Shown here: positions 32,373 to 41,813 of the stretch, one piece after another
Numbering within the stretch: position 1 is the stretch's first letter
Layout: each line of letters begins with the position of its first letter
DNA from: JABDKH01 sp963768565
GTDB taxonomy: Bacteria > Bacteroidota > Rhodothermia > Rhodothermales > JABDKH01
Assembly (NCBI GenBank): GCA_963768565.1
Contig: CAVYIO010000012.1
Coordinates: 1-64,000, forward strand
DNA: 64,000 nt
Reading direction: 5' to 3'
Notes under the pieces: model-generated
Told to the model about the DNA's origin: nothing
The model's database searches: none
Seen by the model: only the letters and a program-made list of their open reading frames with translations
Translations under genes and position numbers: made by a program

Positions 32373-33768
32373 TGAACACGTCTTTCGAACGATACAGCCT
32401 CTTCGTCTTCGCTCTGGTCCTGTGGTCCTCGCCTTCGCGGGCTGCACCAACGACACAATGACCGCGCTCTCGGACGACGCACCGCAGCTCGACGAAGCCT
32501 CTTTCTCGAAACTGCGCCATGCACATCTGCTCGATAGCAACCCGGATCGGATGGGTAAGGGTGGCACGGCCGCTCTGCGCGAAGTCGAACCGGTGAGCCA
32601 ACTGACGACTCGGGACTCGTCCTCGGGACCGGCAGCGACGCGACCGTCGGCACCGATGTCGACCTCATTCTTGGCCTTCGCGACGACTTCGACTTTACGC
32701 TCGAAGCCAGCAAGTTTCTGTCACGTTACAAATTCCTGTCGCGCTACAAATTCCTGTCGCGCTACGCCTTCAACGGAATGGCGGTGTCCGTAGATCAGGC
32801 TCTTCTTGACGAGTTCCTGAGCCAGCTTGAGGCGGACCCGGATGTCGACTGGGTGGAGCCGGATATCTTCATCGGCCTGCCAGGCCAACAGGGAACGATT
32901 TCTAACGCGGCGCAGAGACTGCCCTGGGGCATCGAGCGGATCGGTGGCGCGGAGAGTTCGACCGTCTCCGGAGATGGAAAGGGCCGCGTCAAAGGGGTCG
33001 ATCTCATTCTTCTCGATTCGGGCGAGCCCGACGTCAATATTAATTTGTCGGCCGGGACCAACCTCACGGATACGAGGTGGATAGCCGACGAGTACGGCCA
33101 CGCCTCTCACGTCGCTGGCACTGTAGGTGAGTGCGACAATGACGACGGAACGGTGGGTGTCGCGCCCTGTCTCCCGGTCTGGGCGATGAAAGTGCTCGAC
33201 GACGCAGGCGAGAGTGAGATATCGACGGTCGTCGAGGCCCTCGACCTGGCCATCGAGCGAAAACTTGCGAAACCCGGAACGACCGATGGTCATCAACATG
33301 AGCTTCGGGGCAGACATAGGTACGACCGAGTACAACGCCCTTGACCTGGCGGTTCAGGCTGCCATCGACGCCGGAATCACGGTTGTGATTGCTGCCGGCA
33401 ATGAAGGCATTGACGCTTCGACGATCACACCGGCCCACGTGGCCGATGCGATTACCGTCGGCGCGTACGATGTCTACAATCGATTTGCCTACTTCTCCAA
33501 CTACGGTCCGATCGTCGACTTGCAGGCTCCAGGCGTTGACATACTCTCTACCGGCAACGGCACGAAGGGAAGCTGGAAGGGCGTCCTGATGAGCGGGACG
33601 TCAACGGCGGCCCCGCACGTGGCAGGGGCAGCAGCTCTGTACCTTTCACAGCATCCGTCAGCATCTCCAGCCGAGGTGAGAGAGGCGCTGTTGGCCAACG
33701 CGATTGACATCGTTCACGGGGCTCCGGTCAATACAACAACCAGGTCCGTCTGGGTCGGCAACTTCTAG
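32373..33768 (+). CDS. S8 subtilase lipoprotein 1 (frame-broken)
   Basis: An exported subtilisin-like serine protease of about 460 residues. ATG 32373 and a signal ending VLAFAGC suggest a lipoprotein. The propeptide carries three perfect tandem KFLSRY units (32712-32765) just before an I9-like inhibitor segment ending DPDVDWVEPDIFIG. Catalytic regions: Asp in LILLDSGEP, His in YGHASHVAGT (canonical GHGTHVAG altered), oxyanion Asn in IAAGNEGID, Ser in MSGTSTAAPHVAG. Frames change near 32415, 32600 and 33280. It ends ASSVWVGNF-like (RSVWVGNF), as the paralogue at 44093 ends VYAGDF. Two paralogues lie about 9 kb downstream. Confidence 0.85.
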
Positions 33769-33784
33769 AACACAGATAGCTCGT

Positions 33785-33803
33785 GGCGGGGCCACGCCCC
33801 GCT
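33785..33803 (+). terminator. GC-rich hairpin after subtilase 1
   Basis: GCGGGGC (33786-33792) pairs with GCCCCGC (33796-33802) across a 3-nt loop, extended by one G-U pair, 16 nt after the subtilase stop. There is no U run, so it may be a weak or factor-dependent terminator. Confidence 0.4.
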
Positions 33804-33829
33804 ACATCCATAGCACCGAGTATCAAATC

Positions 33830-34150
33830 ATGCGCCTGGCCGCGATCATCCGAGAGATAGACACAGCCGTGTTCCAGCGACGAGGAACAATCGGCGAGTG
33901 GAGTATCGGTGTAACCGATGACCCGGATGGTACGAGGCACGCATTGACGGCGTCCGGATTTGACGTCGGGCAATGGCACCAGTGGGAAGCGGATACGACT
34001 CTGGACGCCCTGGCCGTCGGGAATCTCTTCGTCACGCTCGGGATGAACGGAAGTGGTATGGACGAGACGGAACCCACATCAGCCACCGTCTTCGTGTTCA
34101 TCGCCTATCATTCCAGTCGCGTGGATGCAGCCATACACCAGTTGATGTAG
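33830..34150 (+). CDS. Small conserved hypothetical protein, GIY-YIG-like pattern
   Basis: A 106-residue protein without signal peptide. The pattern WSIGVTDDPDGTRH, later W-x4-A, then LFVTLGMNGSGMD and a closing VFVFIAY resembles a family of small proteins with a degenerate GIY-YIG-like core (usually WYIGIT-DP-R ... GMDGG-GG ... VYAY). The GIY-YIG catalytic Arg/Glu pair cannot be confirmed. ATG 33830 is chosen because the upstream frame runs into the hairpin after subtilase 1. No clear ribosome site. Function unknown. Confidence 0.6.
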   Translation: MRLAAIIREIDTAVFQRRGTIGEWSIGVTDDPDGTRHALTASGFDVGQWHQWEADTTLDALAVGNLFVTLGMNGSGMDETEPTSATVFVFIAYHSSRVDAAIHQLM

Positions 34151-34521
34151 TTCTCGTACGCCGATCCCTGGTTACTTGGGTCCGGACGGATACACGACCG
34201 TACGCACGGGTCTTGCTGGTACGTAGAATGAGCTCGACCGCCGACGCCCCGGCTACCTTCCCCGCATAGCCCCCCGACGCACGGAATAGCCATCTAGCCG
34301 GTCGCGTCGAGAATCGTCTCTTGCCATCGTCCTTCTCTGCATCCAATATGTAGACTGAAGACTTCCGCGCATGACCAGTGCCCACCGTCGCTCGTTTACC
34401 TGGCAGTCAACACTCTGCAACTGCATCTAACTGGATCTACGTCCCGTAAGGGAAGCGACATCTCTACCGGCGGCCGCGGATAGCTTGACGGCCATAAGAC
34501 AACGCTGAAACAGATTCCGCT
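34151..34521. other. Intergenic stretch, no supported gene
   Basis: 371 bp before the M61 peptidase gene. No frame with recognisable content on either strand, and no conserved RNA structure noticed. TTGACG near 34483 could be part of a promoter, but no matching -10 box is visible. Confidence 0.4.
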
Positions 34522-36349
34522 ATGGATCGCCGCAGTCTGGTCTTTCTCCTGGTCATCCTGATCTCGCTCAGAATTGGAGATCCTGCGACCGCTCAGGATG
34601 CCTTCCGGTATCGGGTCGACATCACGAATACCGACGACGACCTCTTCCACGTAACGCTACTCCCGCCGGCCCTCAGCCCTGCCGACAGCATCTACAGCTT
34701 CACGGCGTTCGCCCCGGGTGTTCACCAGGTACTCGACTTCGGGCGCTTCGTAACATCGTTTGTGGCCCTCGACGCGTCGGGCGCTGAGATTCTCACGTCC
34801 CGGAGAGCAACGAACGATTGGTCGATTTCGGACCCGGCGAGAGTTGCCGAAATCCGTTACGACATGGAAGACACGTTCGATGCAAACGTCGACGAGCACG
34901 TGGTCTATCCCATGAGCGGTACGGGCATCGAGCCCGGATACGTCGCTATCAATACGCACGGTGTCTTCGGCTATTTCGTTGACCACCGGTCGGACCCAAC
35001 GACCCTGGAGCTTACGAAGCCAGAGAACTGGACGGTCGGGACGGCACTCTCGACGGACGCTTCCGGCCGATACCTCGCCGACTCGTACTACCACCTCGCG
35101 GATTCACCCTTCCTCGTCGGGAATCTCAGCACGGCCTCGCGCCAGATAGGCGACATCAGCGTAGAAGCCTTCGTCTTCTCGCCTGACACAGCCATAACCG
35201 CGGACACGGTTCTTGCCATCGCGGACGATGTGCTACAGGCCGCTTATGATTTCGTCGGCTACTCGCCGGTGGAGAGGTACGCATTCCTCATGTATTTCGC
35301 CGACGAGAACGCAAGAGATCGCAATCCTTCATTCATGGCCAGCGGCGCGCTGGAGCACTCGTACAGTTCAACGTACGCATTGCCTGCCATGCCCCAGATG
35401 CTGCACTTCCTGAAGGATATCGTTGCGCACGAGTTCATGCATATCCTCACACCTCTGCACCTCCGCAGCGAGATTATCGCGGAGTGGGACTACTCCAGAC
35501 CCACAGGCGACGATCAGCATCTCTGGTTGTATGAAGGCGTGACCGAATGGACGGCGCACATGATGCAGCTGCGGGGAGGGATGATTGACGTCGACGAGTT
35601 CCTCGAAAGAATGAGCGGGAAAGATCCGGGCCAGTGAACGATTCAATAGCGACTGGAGCCTTTCGAGACTCAGCGCCGAATGGTTCACCGATGACGGCCG
35701 GGGTAAGTACGGCGACATCTACCAGCTGGGACCACTTACGGCGATGTGTCTGGACCTTCGACTTCTCGAACTATCGAATGGGAAGCGCGGTCTGCGAGAG
35801 GTTTTTGTCGAGATGATGCAGCGGTACGGGAAGGATCGTCCGTTCCATAACGACAGCTTTTTTGACGAGTTCGTTGCAGCAACGTATCCGGAGATCAAGA
35901 CATTCATCGATGACCACATCCTGGCGCGACAACCGCTCGATTTCTCGCGATACATGAATCTCGTCGGAGTGGAATATCAGAAGAGTCGACCTTCTCCCGA
36001 TTCACCCCCACAGTTCGGATTGATGTTGCGCGGCATTGAAGGTGGCAGACTTGCCGTGTCCGGCTTCTTGCCCGAGCATGAGCCCTTCGGACTACAGGAC
36101 GGCGACGTGATACTGAGTGTGTTCGAGCAAGAACTGACCGTCCACAATGCTGACAGCGTGATGGCGATCAAGAACGACAAACACGTTGGTGACGAGTATT
36201 CGGTACGCGTCAGGAGAGGCGAAGTCGAGCTCCAGCTTACGGGTCTGCTGGTGCCAGGCTACGATCACCACGTCCTCGAAATGAACGAGGACGCAACGCC
36301 AGATCAGAAGCGCATGCGCGCGATCTGGAGTACGAACCGAAACCAGTAG
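34522..36349 (+). CDS. M61 glycyl-aminopeptidase-like metalloprotease with PDZ domain (one frame break)
   Basis: An exported protein of about 608 residues with a signal peptide (LVFLLVILISLRIGDPATAQ). The M61 zinc motif is H303-E304-F-M-H307 in AHEFMHILTPLHLRSE, with a further acidic ligand region in WLYEGVTEWTAHMMQLRGG. The C-terminal 110 residues look like a PDZ domain (FGLMLRGIEGGRLAVSGFLP ... GLQDGDVILSV), usual in this family. The N-terminal beta domain begins YRVDITNTDDDLFHVTL. One frame change near 35637 joins MSGKDPGQ to RFNSDWSLSRLSAEW. The family releases N-terminal glycine or other small residues from peptides; here it is probably periplasmic or outer-membrane. Confidence 0.85.
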
Positions 36350-36367
36350 CCAGACGCGCCGCTCGCG

Positions 36368-37417
36368 TCAGTTCTTGATCACCGAGTACCCGATCGTGTT
36401 GAACTTGGTCATTTCCTCGAAGACACTGTTCACGTCTTCAAGTGACACCTCTGCACTCACGAGCGACGACGGGTTGATCTTGCCCGACTCGACCATTCGA
36501 AGCATTTCCGGATAACATCGGGCCTGCATTCCCATTGAGCCCACGATCGTGATCTCCCTCCCGACGATCATGTCGGCTGGAATCGGCAGAATTCCCTTCT
36601 CGGCAGCGCCGGACATTCCAAGGCGAACGAGCCTCCCGCGGGTACGAAGCGACATGATGGCCGGCATCCATGTGGCAGCCGTTCCGAGACATTCCACCGC
36701 CACGTGCACGCCCCCCTTTGTGTACTCCTGTATCGCCTGCGGAGCATCTTCACCCGCCGTTACGGTGTGAACCGCGCCCAGTTCGAGCGCTTTGTCGAGC
36801 TTTTCCCGGGTTCGCGAGACCGCAATCACGTTTGCACCCATGGCACTGGCGATATCGACCGCCGCCAGCCCGACTCCACCACATCCGAACACCGCAACCC
36901 ATTCACCCGGCTCCACCTGACCCTGAGCCGTCACTCCCCGAAACGCCGTCATGAAGCGACATCCCAGGCTGGCGCCCTCAACAAACGATATCGACTCGGG
37001 CAGGTCAACGAGGTTGACGTCGCCATGGGCAACCAGCGAGTATTCCCCGAATCCACCTGCGCCCATGAACATCGACATGGCGAGATTCTCGCAGACGTTC
37101 TGGTATCCCTCGGCACACGTCCCGCAGCTGCCACACGCCTGTCCGAACGGAAACACAACACGGTCTCCCTTCTTGAAGCGCGTCACGTTCGCGCCGACTT
37201 CTTCTACGATACCGGCCGATTCATGACCGAGCACAACAGGTAGAGGTGGCGAAAAACCCATCCAGTCCCAGTGACCCTGCCACAGGTGCCAGTCCGAACG
37301 ACAGATCCCGTTGGCCATGACCTTGACCAGAACATGGTCCGGGCCGACTTCCGGGTCTGGCCAGTTGTCCCAGATCTTTAGCGGTTCCTTGAATGCTTCG
37401 ACAACAGCAGCGCGCAT
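36368..37417 (-). CDS. Zinc-dependent medium-chain alcohol dehydrogenase
   Basis: Intact, 349 residues. Catalytic zinc site: GICRSDWH and GHESAGIVEEVG. Structural zinc: four cysteines in ACGSCGTCAEGYQNVC. Rossmann motif: GCGGVGLAAVDIASAMGANV. This layout fits NAD(P)-dependent alcohol or polyol dehydrogenases; the W-D-W loop HLWQGHWDWMG resembles several Rhodothermota and actinobacterial alcohol dehydrogenases. ATG 37417. It is convergent with the M61 gene, 18 bp apart. Substrate not determined. Confidence 0.88.
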   Translation of the reverse strand: MRAAVVEAFKEPLKIWDNWPDPEVGPDHVLVKVMANGICRSDWHLWQGHWDWMGFSPPLPVVLGHESAGIVEEVGANVTRFKKGDRVVFPFGQACGSCGTCAEGYQNVCENLAMSMFMGAGGFGEYSLVAHGDVNLVDLPESISFVEGASLGCRFMTAFRGVTAQGQVEPGEWVAVFGCGGVGLAAVDIASAMGANVIAVSRTREKLDKALELGAVHTVTAGEDAPQAIQEYTKGGVHVAVECLGTAATWMPAIMSLRTRGRLVRLGMSGAAEKGILPIPADMIVGREITIVGSMGMQARCYPEMLRMVESGKINPSSLVSAEVSLEDVNSVFEEMTKFNTIGYSVIKN

Positions 37418-37536
37418 AGCTCGATACCTTCGATTATTCCGGGTGAAAGAAGTGCACTTGAGCCGCAGTGGTCTACAATTCCCTGCGACGCACCGAGAGT
37501 ATCGATACCGATCGGCCCAGTGTCAAGCGAATTCAA

Positions 37537-37572
37537 AAGGGCGGAGCCGGAAACTTGACCGACCCCGCCCTT
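37537..37572 (-). terminator. Hairpin terminator after T9SS cargo gene
   Basis: On the minus strand AAGGGCGG (37572-37565) pairs with CCGCCCTT (37544-37537), followed by TTG. It lies 15 nt after the stop of the minus-strand cargo gene. Stem 8 bp; the T tract is short. Confidence 0.5.
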
Positions 37573-37586
37573 CGATGTTCAAGAGA

Positions 37587-38795
37587 CTATTTGACGAGAA
37601 GAACCGGGCTGGAGCGAGTATCGAATTGACCGGTTGCACGGATCAAGTAAAGGCCGGTCGTCAGTTCGGAGGCATCAATCCGGAACACGCGGGTTGCATT
37701 CGCCTCGACCGGACCACTGTAGACGTCGACCACCCGGCGACCGAGCAGGTCGAAGAGGCCGACCTCAACATTCTGCGACTGCTTCACGGCCAACGTGAAT
37801 GACGTGCTCGGATTGAACGGGTTGGGATAGGCCGAACCCAGCACGAAGCTCTCCGGATGCTCGACCCCGACTTCGACGGTCTCGGAATACTCGAACGTTC
37901 CATCGACATCGACAACGCGGAGTCTGAAAGCGTGTTGTCCCGAGGGTAGTGCAGCCACGGAGGCCGCGTAGTCACGGAGTGATGATGACTCGCCGGTAGC
38001 TGCCACGAACGCCGCTTCCGTCCATGCACTCGCAGCGTCCGTCGAAACGTTCTGGTGCTCAATTCCGAAGCCGAGCGCGGACTGCTCGGAGGCGGTCTGC
38101 CATTTCAGAAGCACGTTGTTGCCGTCGACTACAGCGTCAAATGACGTGAGTTCGACCGGAAGCCCGCACGATCCGGAGTTCACGTATAGTAGTTCGCCCA
38201 TATCCCAGTCCTGGGCGGCATTGCCAACCCCGGTGTCCAGTTGAACGGCCCCGACGTTGGCGAAATCCGCACCGGTTCCAGACGCCACCGAAAAAGAGCT
38301 GTAGCATATGGTTTGTACGCCCGTGCCCGATGTCGACACCGGATTCACCAGGGACGAATTCGATGCGTCCGTATGCACGAGAATTTTGATCTCGAAGTTG
38401 CTGCTCCTGTTCGCCGTGATGTTGAATTGAAAAGCGTTGGCTCCGCCCGTCGTAAGGTCGACGCCGCCAAGACCGGTCTCTACGAAAGTGATAGCATCGT
38501 TATTACCATCCCAGTCAACCGAGATGAAGCTGATGTCTCCAGCGTCACGCGTGTATGTATACGTCCCCGAGCCAATCGTCAGCGTCGATGTCTGCGTTCC
38601 GAGCGGGGTCAGTATCGCGTCTCGATACGTGCCGAGCACGGACGTGCCGCCGTTGACTGTGGAGGCAGGAAAAAGTGATGAAACGAATTGACCGGTCGTA
38701 AAGGCGTCGACGGTCTGGCCAACTGCCGGAATCGTCGTGAAGAAGAGCAGTGCACTGACGCATACGCTCAGAGCAAGACTGTAACCGTTATTCAT
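37587..38795 (-). CDS. T9SS-sorted secreted protein
   Basis: An intact cargo protein of about 402 residues. Signal peptide SLALSVCVSALLFFTTIPAVGQ; the N-terminal half is a threonine/glycine-rich beta domain (ILTPLGTQTSTLTIGSGTYT). A common Bacteroidota pre-sorting module starts GLPVELTSFDAVVDGNNVLL (commonly annotated near T9SS domains), and the type A sorting domain reads GSAYPNPFNPSTSFTLAV ... LTTGLYLIRATG and ends PVLLVK. Two starts are possible, ATG 38807 and ATG 38795; the shorter gives a cleaner signal peptide. Function unknown; no catalytic motif seen. Confidence 0.82.
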   Translation of the reverse strand: MNNGYSLALSVCVSALLFFTTIPAVGQTVDAFTTGQFVSSLFPASTVNGGTSVLGTYRDAILTPLGTQTSTLTIGSGTYTYTRDAGDISFISVDWDGNNDAITFVETGLGGVDLTTGGANAFQFNITANRSSNFEIKILVHTDASNSSLVNPVSTSGTGVQTICYSSFSVASGTGADFANVGAVQLDTGVGNAAQDWDMGELLYVNSGSCGLPVELTSFDAVVDGNNVLLKWQTASEQSALGFGIEHQNVSTDAASAWTEAAFVAATGESSSLRDYAASVAALPSGQHAFRLRVVDVDGTFEYSETVEVGVEHPESFVLGSAYPNPFNPSTSFTLAVKQSQNVEVGLFDLLGRRVVDVYSGPVEANATRVFRIDASELTTGLYLIRATGQFDTRSSPVLLVK

Positions 38796-38972
38796 TATGC
38801 ATACCATGGCTTATTGGGATGGTGGACGAGCCATCGGCCAGTTGGCCTGTGCGTGGCAGCGGCAGAGCGAATGCGGTCTCCAGCCATCGCAACCAGGGCG
38901 CACTATCCGGTGGTAAACTCGCAGTGGGTAACGTAATAGTACCGATATCCCTGACTGCGATCAAGTTGCGGA

Positions 38973-39518
38973 CTAGATCCGGTAGCCCGCTAATGGATGC
39001 GGCACAGACCTTTGGGCATCGTTGAGCGGCATCCGAATGTCAGAGACCCGAGTTGTAGCGAGACACGCGGCGTGGCACGACGATCGTGATCTCGAACCTA
39101 CGCCTGCAGCTAACCGGATCGCGTTGTCCGCGTCATCCCGGTTGTCAAAACTGACGAAGACGATGAATCGCCCACCGATAACGGCAGCCGAGAATCCACG
39201 AACGTTGATTCCCGCCTTCGCAATCTTGTCGGCGACCGCCGCTGCGGCACCGCGCTCGTCATCACCTTCAACGCGAATCGTATCGATGCTGGCCGTAATG
39301 TTGAAGCCAAGCATGCCGGCGGCCGACACCTCCGAATCCCCGCGCAGGGGTGTTACAAAAACCACACCCTCTCCCGGACGGTCCGGCGAACGCCTGCCAA
39401 TCACGAAATCCAGATTCGCACCCACCTTGCTAAGTGATGTGAGTGCCGCGGAAAGTGCTCCGGCGTCGTCGGTGATTCGTGCTGCCCAGACGTCGACATG
39501 CTCTACGATAAGATTCAT
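38973..39518 (-). CDS. ACT-domain protein (two tandem ACT modules)
   Basis: A cytosolic protein with two ACT-like modules: MNLIVEHVDVWAARITDDAG in the first and DTIRVEGDDERGAAAAVADK in the second, with GVVFVTPLRG between. The family of about 135-140 residues is thought to bind amino acids; its partner is unknown. ATG 39518 follows GAGGACGG. The family normally ends near residue 140; the last 40 residues here (after DNAIRLAAG) are unlike it and probably arise from a frame error. Confidence 0.75.
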   Translation of the reverse strand: MNLIVEHVDVWAARITDDAGALSAALTSLSKVGANLDFVIGRRSPDRPGEGVVFVTPLRGDSEVSAAGMLGFNITASIDTIRVEGDDERGAAAAVADKIAKAGINVRGFSAAVIGGRFIVFVSFDNRDDADNAIRLAAGVGSRSRSSCHAACLATTRVSDIRMPLNDAQRSVPHPLAGYRI

Positions 39519-40152
39519 AAACCCGTCCTCATGTTGTTGACTCGGTCCGTCCTCAGTCAGGGCGTCGGACGGATTCCTCTGGACTCGTGCAGGGTCGTCC
39601 GAATTGTCCCGGCTTTCGAACGCACGTTCTCTATTCTCGGAAGAAAAACAAAGCGGCGAACGTCGATATCTCGTGGCGGTGAGTTGACTACGAGCCGTAA
39701 GGGCGTGGCCCATGTAGCTCGTACCAGACATGGCCCAGGCGCCAGACCTGGCTTCTCAATACATCCGGCGAGTTAGAATCACTCGCCCACCCAGCGTCTT
39801 CCAGGATCGCGAGAGGTTCCTGCCGTCACACATCCCCGCCAATTCCCCGCAGCGATTATCCAGATAATTCGTTACCTGTCGGTGTGCCGCCCTCCCGCTT
39901 ACCGCGCCGCGACATCGACCGGTGTTCAGCATATCTTTCAGTATTGGCACGCGGCGAACAGGAGAGGGCGGCATTCTTATTTGTCGTCCACGCGATTCCT
40001 CTCGTTTAACTTCCGAATAGGAACGAAACTCACACCGAGCGGTCAGTGAGATGTATTCCCCAACAATGCGATTCTCGAGTACGAACCTGTCCGGGCCCCA
40101 ACACTAATCTGACCACTCTCGTCCTGCTGCTTCCTTTCGCGGAAAAGATCAC
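39519..40152. other. Intergenic region with short inverted repeats, no supported gene
   Basis: 634 bp. Around 39665-39750 it contains GTGGCG...CGAGCC, CCATGT/ACATGG and CCAGG/CCTGG inverted repeats; the phrase TAGCTCGT also occurs near 33777, suggesting a dispersed short repeat. A minus-strand frame at 39756-39974 shows no family features. The promoter of the aldo/keto reductase gene should be near the right end. Confidence 0.4.
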
Positions 40153-41160
40153 ATGCCAGCCATACCGACCAATACATTCGGACGCACCGACCTCGTCGTG
40201 AGCCGCATCGGCTTCGGGGCATGGGCCATCGGCGGACCGGCCATGGCCGGCGACATCGCCATTGGTTGGGGAGATACCGATGACGCCGTGTCCGTTCGCG
40301 CAATCGAAACTGCTCTCGACCGCGGAATCGATTTCTTTGATACGGCGGATTTCTATGGCCTCGGCCACTCCGAGGAGCTGATCGGGCGGACTATCGGAAA
40401 CAGAGCAGGCGTCACGATCGCCACGAAGGTCGGCCATCGATTGAATAGTGACGGTTCGATTTCGCTGGACTACTCGAAGAAGCACATCCTGGCTGCGTGC
40501 GACGAGAGCCTGAGGCGGCTGCGCCGCGACCACATCGACCTGTACCAGTTGCATTCCGCGCGTGTCGCGCACCTGAAGCAGGGCGAATGCATCGAAGCGA
40601 TGGAGCAACTGGTCTCTGAGGGAAAGATTCGCTACTGGGGCCTGTCGCTGAGTACGTACGATCCGGAGCCCGAGGGCGTCTTTCTCATGGAGCGCGGACT
40701 CGGTCACAGTTTCCAACTCGTCCTGAGCGTTATCAATCAGCGGGCCGTCGGCCTGATGAGGCGTGCGGCCGCCGCGGGATACGGGATCATCGCACGGATG
40801 CCGCTGCAGTTCGGGCTCCTGGCCGGGAGGTTCAACTCCGATTCAAGTTTCGGCCCGAATGACCACCGCAGCTTTCGGCTGACGCCTCGCATACTGCAGC
40901 AGTCGACCCTCGACCTGGAGCCGTTCTTTGAATTGGCCAGAGCGCGCAAGGCTTCACCCGCGTCGATCGCCCTGGCTTTCGTGCTGAGTCATCCGGAGGT
41001 GTCTACGGTGATACCCGGAATGCGGAGTCCCGAGCAGGCCGCACAGAACGCGGCGGGGCCGTTTGGGCTCACGGAATCGGAGTTTGATCGACTGCGGCAG
41101 TTGTACGACGACCGGCTGGCGGACCTCCTGAGTCTGATGGAACGAGAGGAGAAGGGCTAG
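40153..41160 (+). CDS. Aldo/keto reductase
   Basis: Intact, 335 residues, NADPH-dependent (beta/alpha)8 barrel. Catalytic tetrad: Asp and Tyr in FFDTADFYGLGHSEE, Lys in TIATKVGH, His in DLYQLHS. NADP-binding end: STVIPGMRSPEQAAQNAA. It resembles the YajO/Tas and L-glyceraldehyde-3-phosphate reductase branch. Start ATG 40153. No obvious operon partners. Substrate unknown. Confidence 0.9.
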   Translation: MPAIPTNTFGRTDLVVSRIGFGAWAIGGPAMAGDIAIGWGDTDDAVSVRAIETALDRGIDFFDTADFYGLGHSEELIGRTIGNRAGVTIATKVGHRLNSDGSISLDYSKKHILAACDESLRRLRRDHIDLYQLHSARVAHLKQGECIEAMEQLVSEGKIRYWGLSLSTYDPEPEGVFLMERGLGHSFQLVLSVINQRAVGLMRRAAAAGYGIIARMPLQFGLLAGRFNSDSSFGPNDHRSFRLTPRILQQSTLDLEPFFELARARKASPASIALAFVLSHPEVSTVIPGMRSPEQAAQNAAGPFGLTESEFDRLRQLYDDRLADLLSLMEREEKG

Positions 41161-41273
41161 AATAGCACGTTCAGGGGCGGAGCAGGCGCCTTTAGACGAA
41201 TTCCGGGGATACGTTCGTTCTACTATCGTGGCGGCTCCTGCATCGGGGGAATCCACCTCATCGACAATAAAGA

Positions 41274-41444
41274 ATGACCAGAACCGAGTACATACAGTGG
41301 TCGAAAGCGCTCGTTAAGAAGCTCGACCTGACCCTCACGACGATCGCTGTCGATGGCCGACCCGTGCCCTTCATGACGATCGACGTGCACTACTCGTGGA
41401 AGGGGAAGCGACTCACAAAGGCGATTCATTCGGTGTTGAACTAG
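41274..41444 (+). CDS. Possible 56-residue protein
   Basis: ATG 41274 to TAG 41442-41444. The protein starts MTRTEYIQWSKALVKKLDL and ends KRLTKAIHSVLN. It has balanced composition and an amphipathic first helix, unlike the low-complexity shadow frames around it, but no ribosome site and no family I recognise. It could be a real small protein or the remnant of a longer one. Confidence 0.35.
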   Translation: MTRTEYIQWSKALVKKLDLTLTTIAVDGRPVPFMTIDVHYSWKGKRLTKAIHSVLN

Positions 41445-41457
41445 TCGGTCGCGCCGT

Positions 41458-41760
41458 CATTGTCATCGCGGCGGAGCGACACGGTCCGAGCCGACGGGAT
41501 TCACTGGGAGGTCCCGGATTGCCACGCCTGCTGCCGCAGCCTCGCAATGACGGTCTACGATTGTGGAGGTAAGATCGGGGATCGATGGGGGTTGTCATCC
41601 GTCGTCATCCCGGCGATCGGGGATCGATGCGAGGTCCGGTCATCCTGCGGAGCGAAGTGGCCCCTCATCGTCATCGCGAGCGGAGCGAAGCGATCCGAGA
41701 CCACGTATTCACCTGAAGGCCCAGGATTCCCACGCCTGCTGCCGCAGCCCGGCGCGTCGC
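41458..41760. repeat. Dispersed intergenic repeats, two imperfect ~100-bp copies plus a short direct repeat
   Basis: Copy 1 (about 41458-41556) and copy 2 (about 41665-41760) share TCATCGCG, GGAGCGA, TCCGAG and the run CACGCCTGCTGCCGCAGCC. Between them GATCGGGGATCGATG occurs twice (from 41576 and from 41619). These resemble the genome-wide CGTCATTGCGAG...GCAATCC type of intergenic repeat known from many bacteria. They fill most of the gap before the first duplicated subtilase unit. Confidence 0.65.
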
Positions 41761-41813
41761 GGCACGTGCCGCAACAAAGAAAACTCATTACCACAACCTG
41801 AATCCGAAAAAAC

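Noticed and set aside
31714..32601. Minus-strand 295-codon frame opposite the lipoprotein and subtilase 1
   Set aside because: It runs opposite a signal peptide, a leader RNA and a propeptide, has no domain features, and uses the complement of their codons; a shadow frame.
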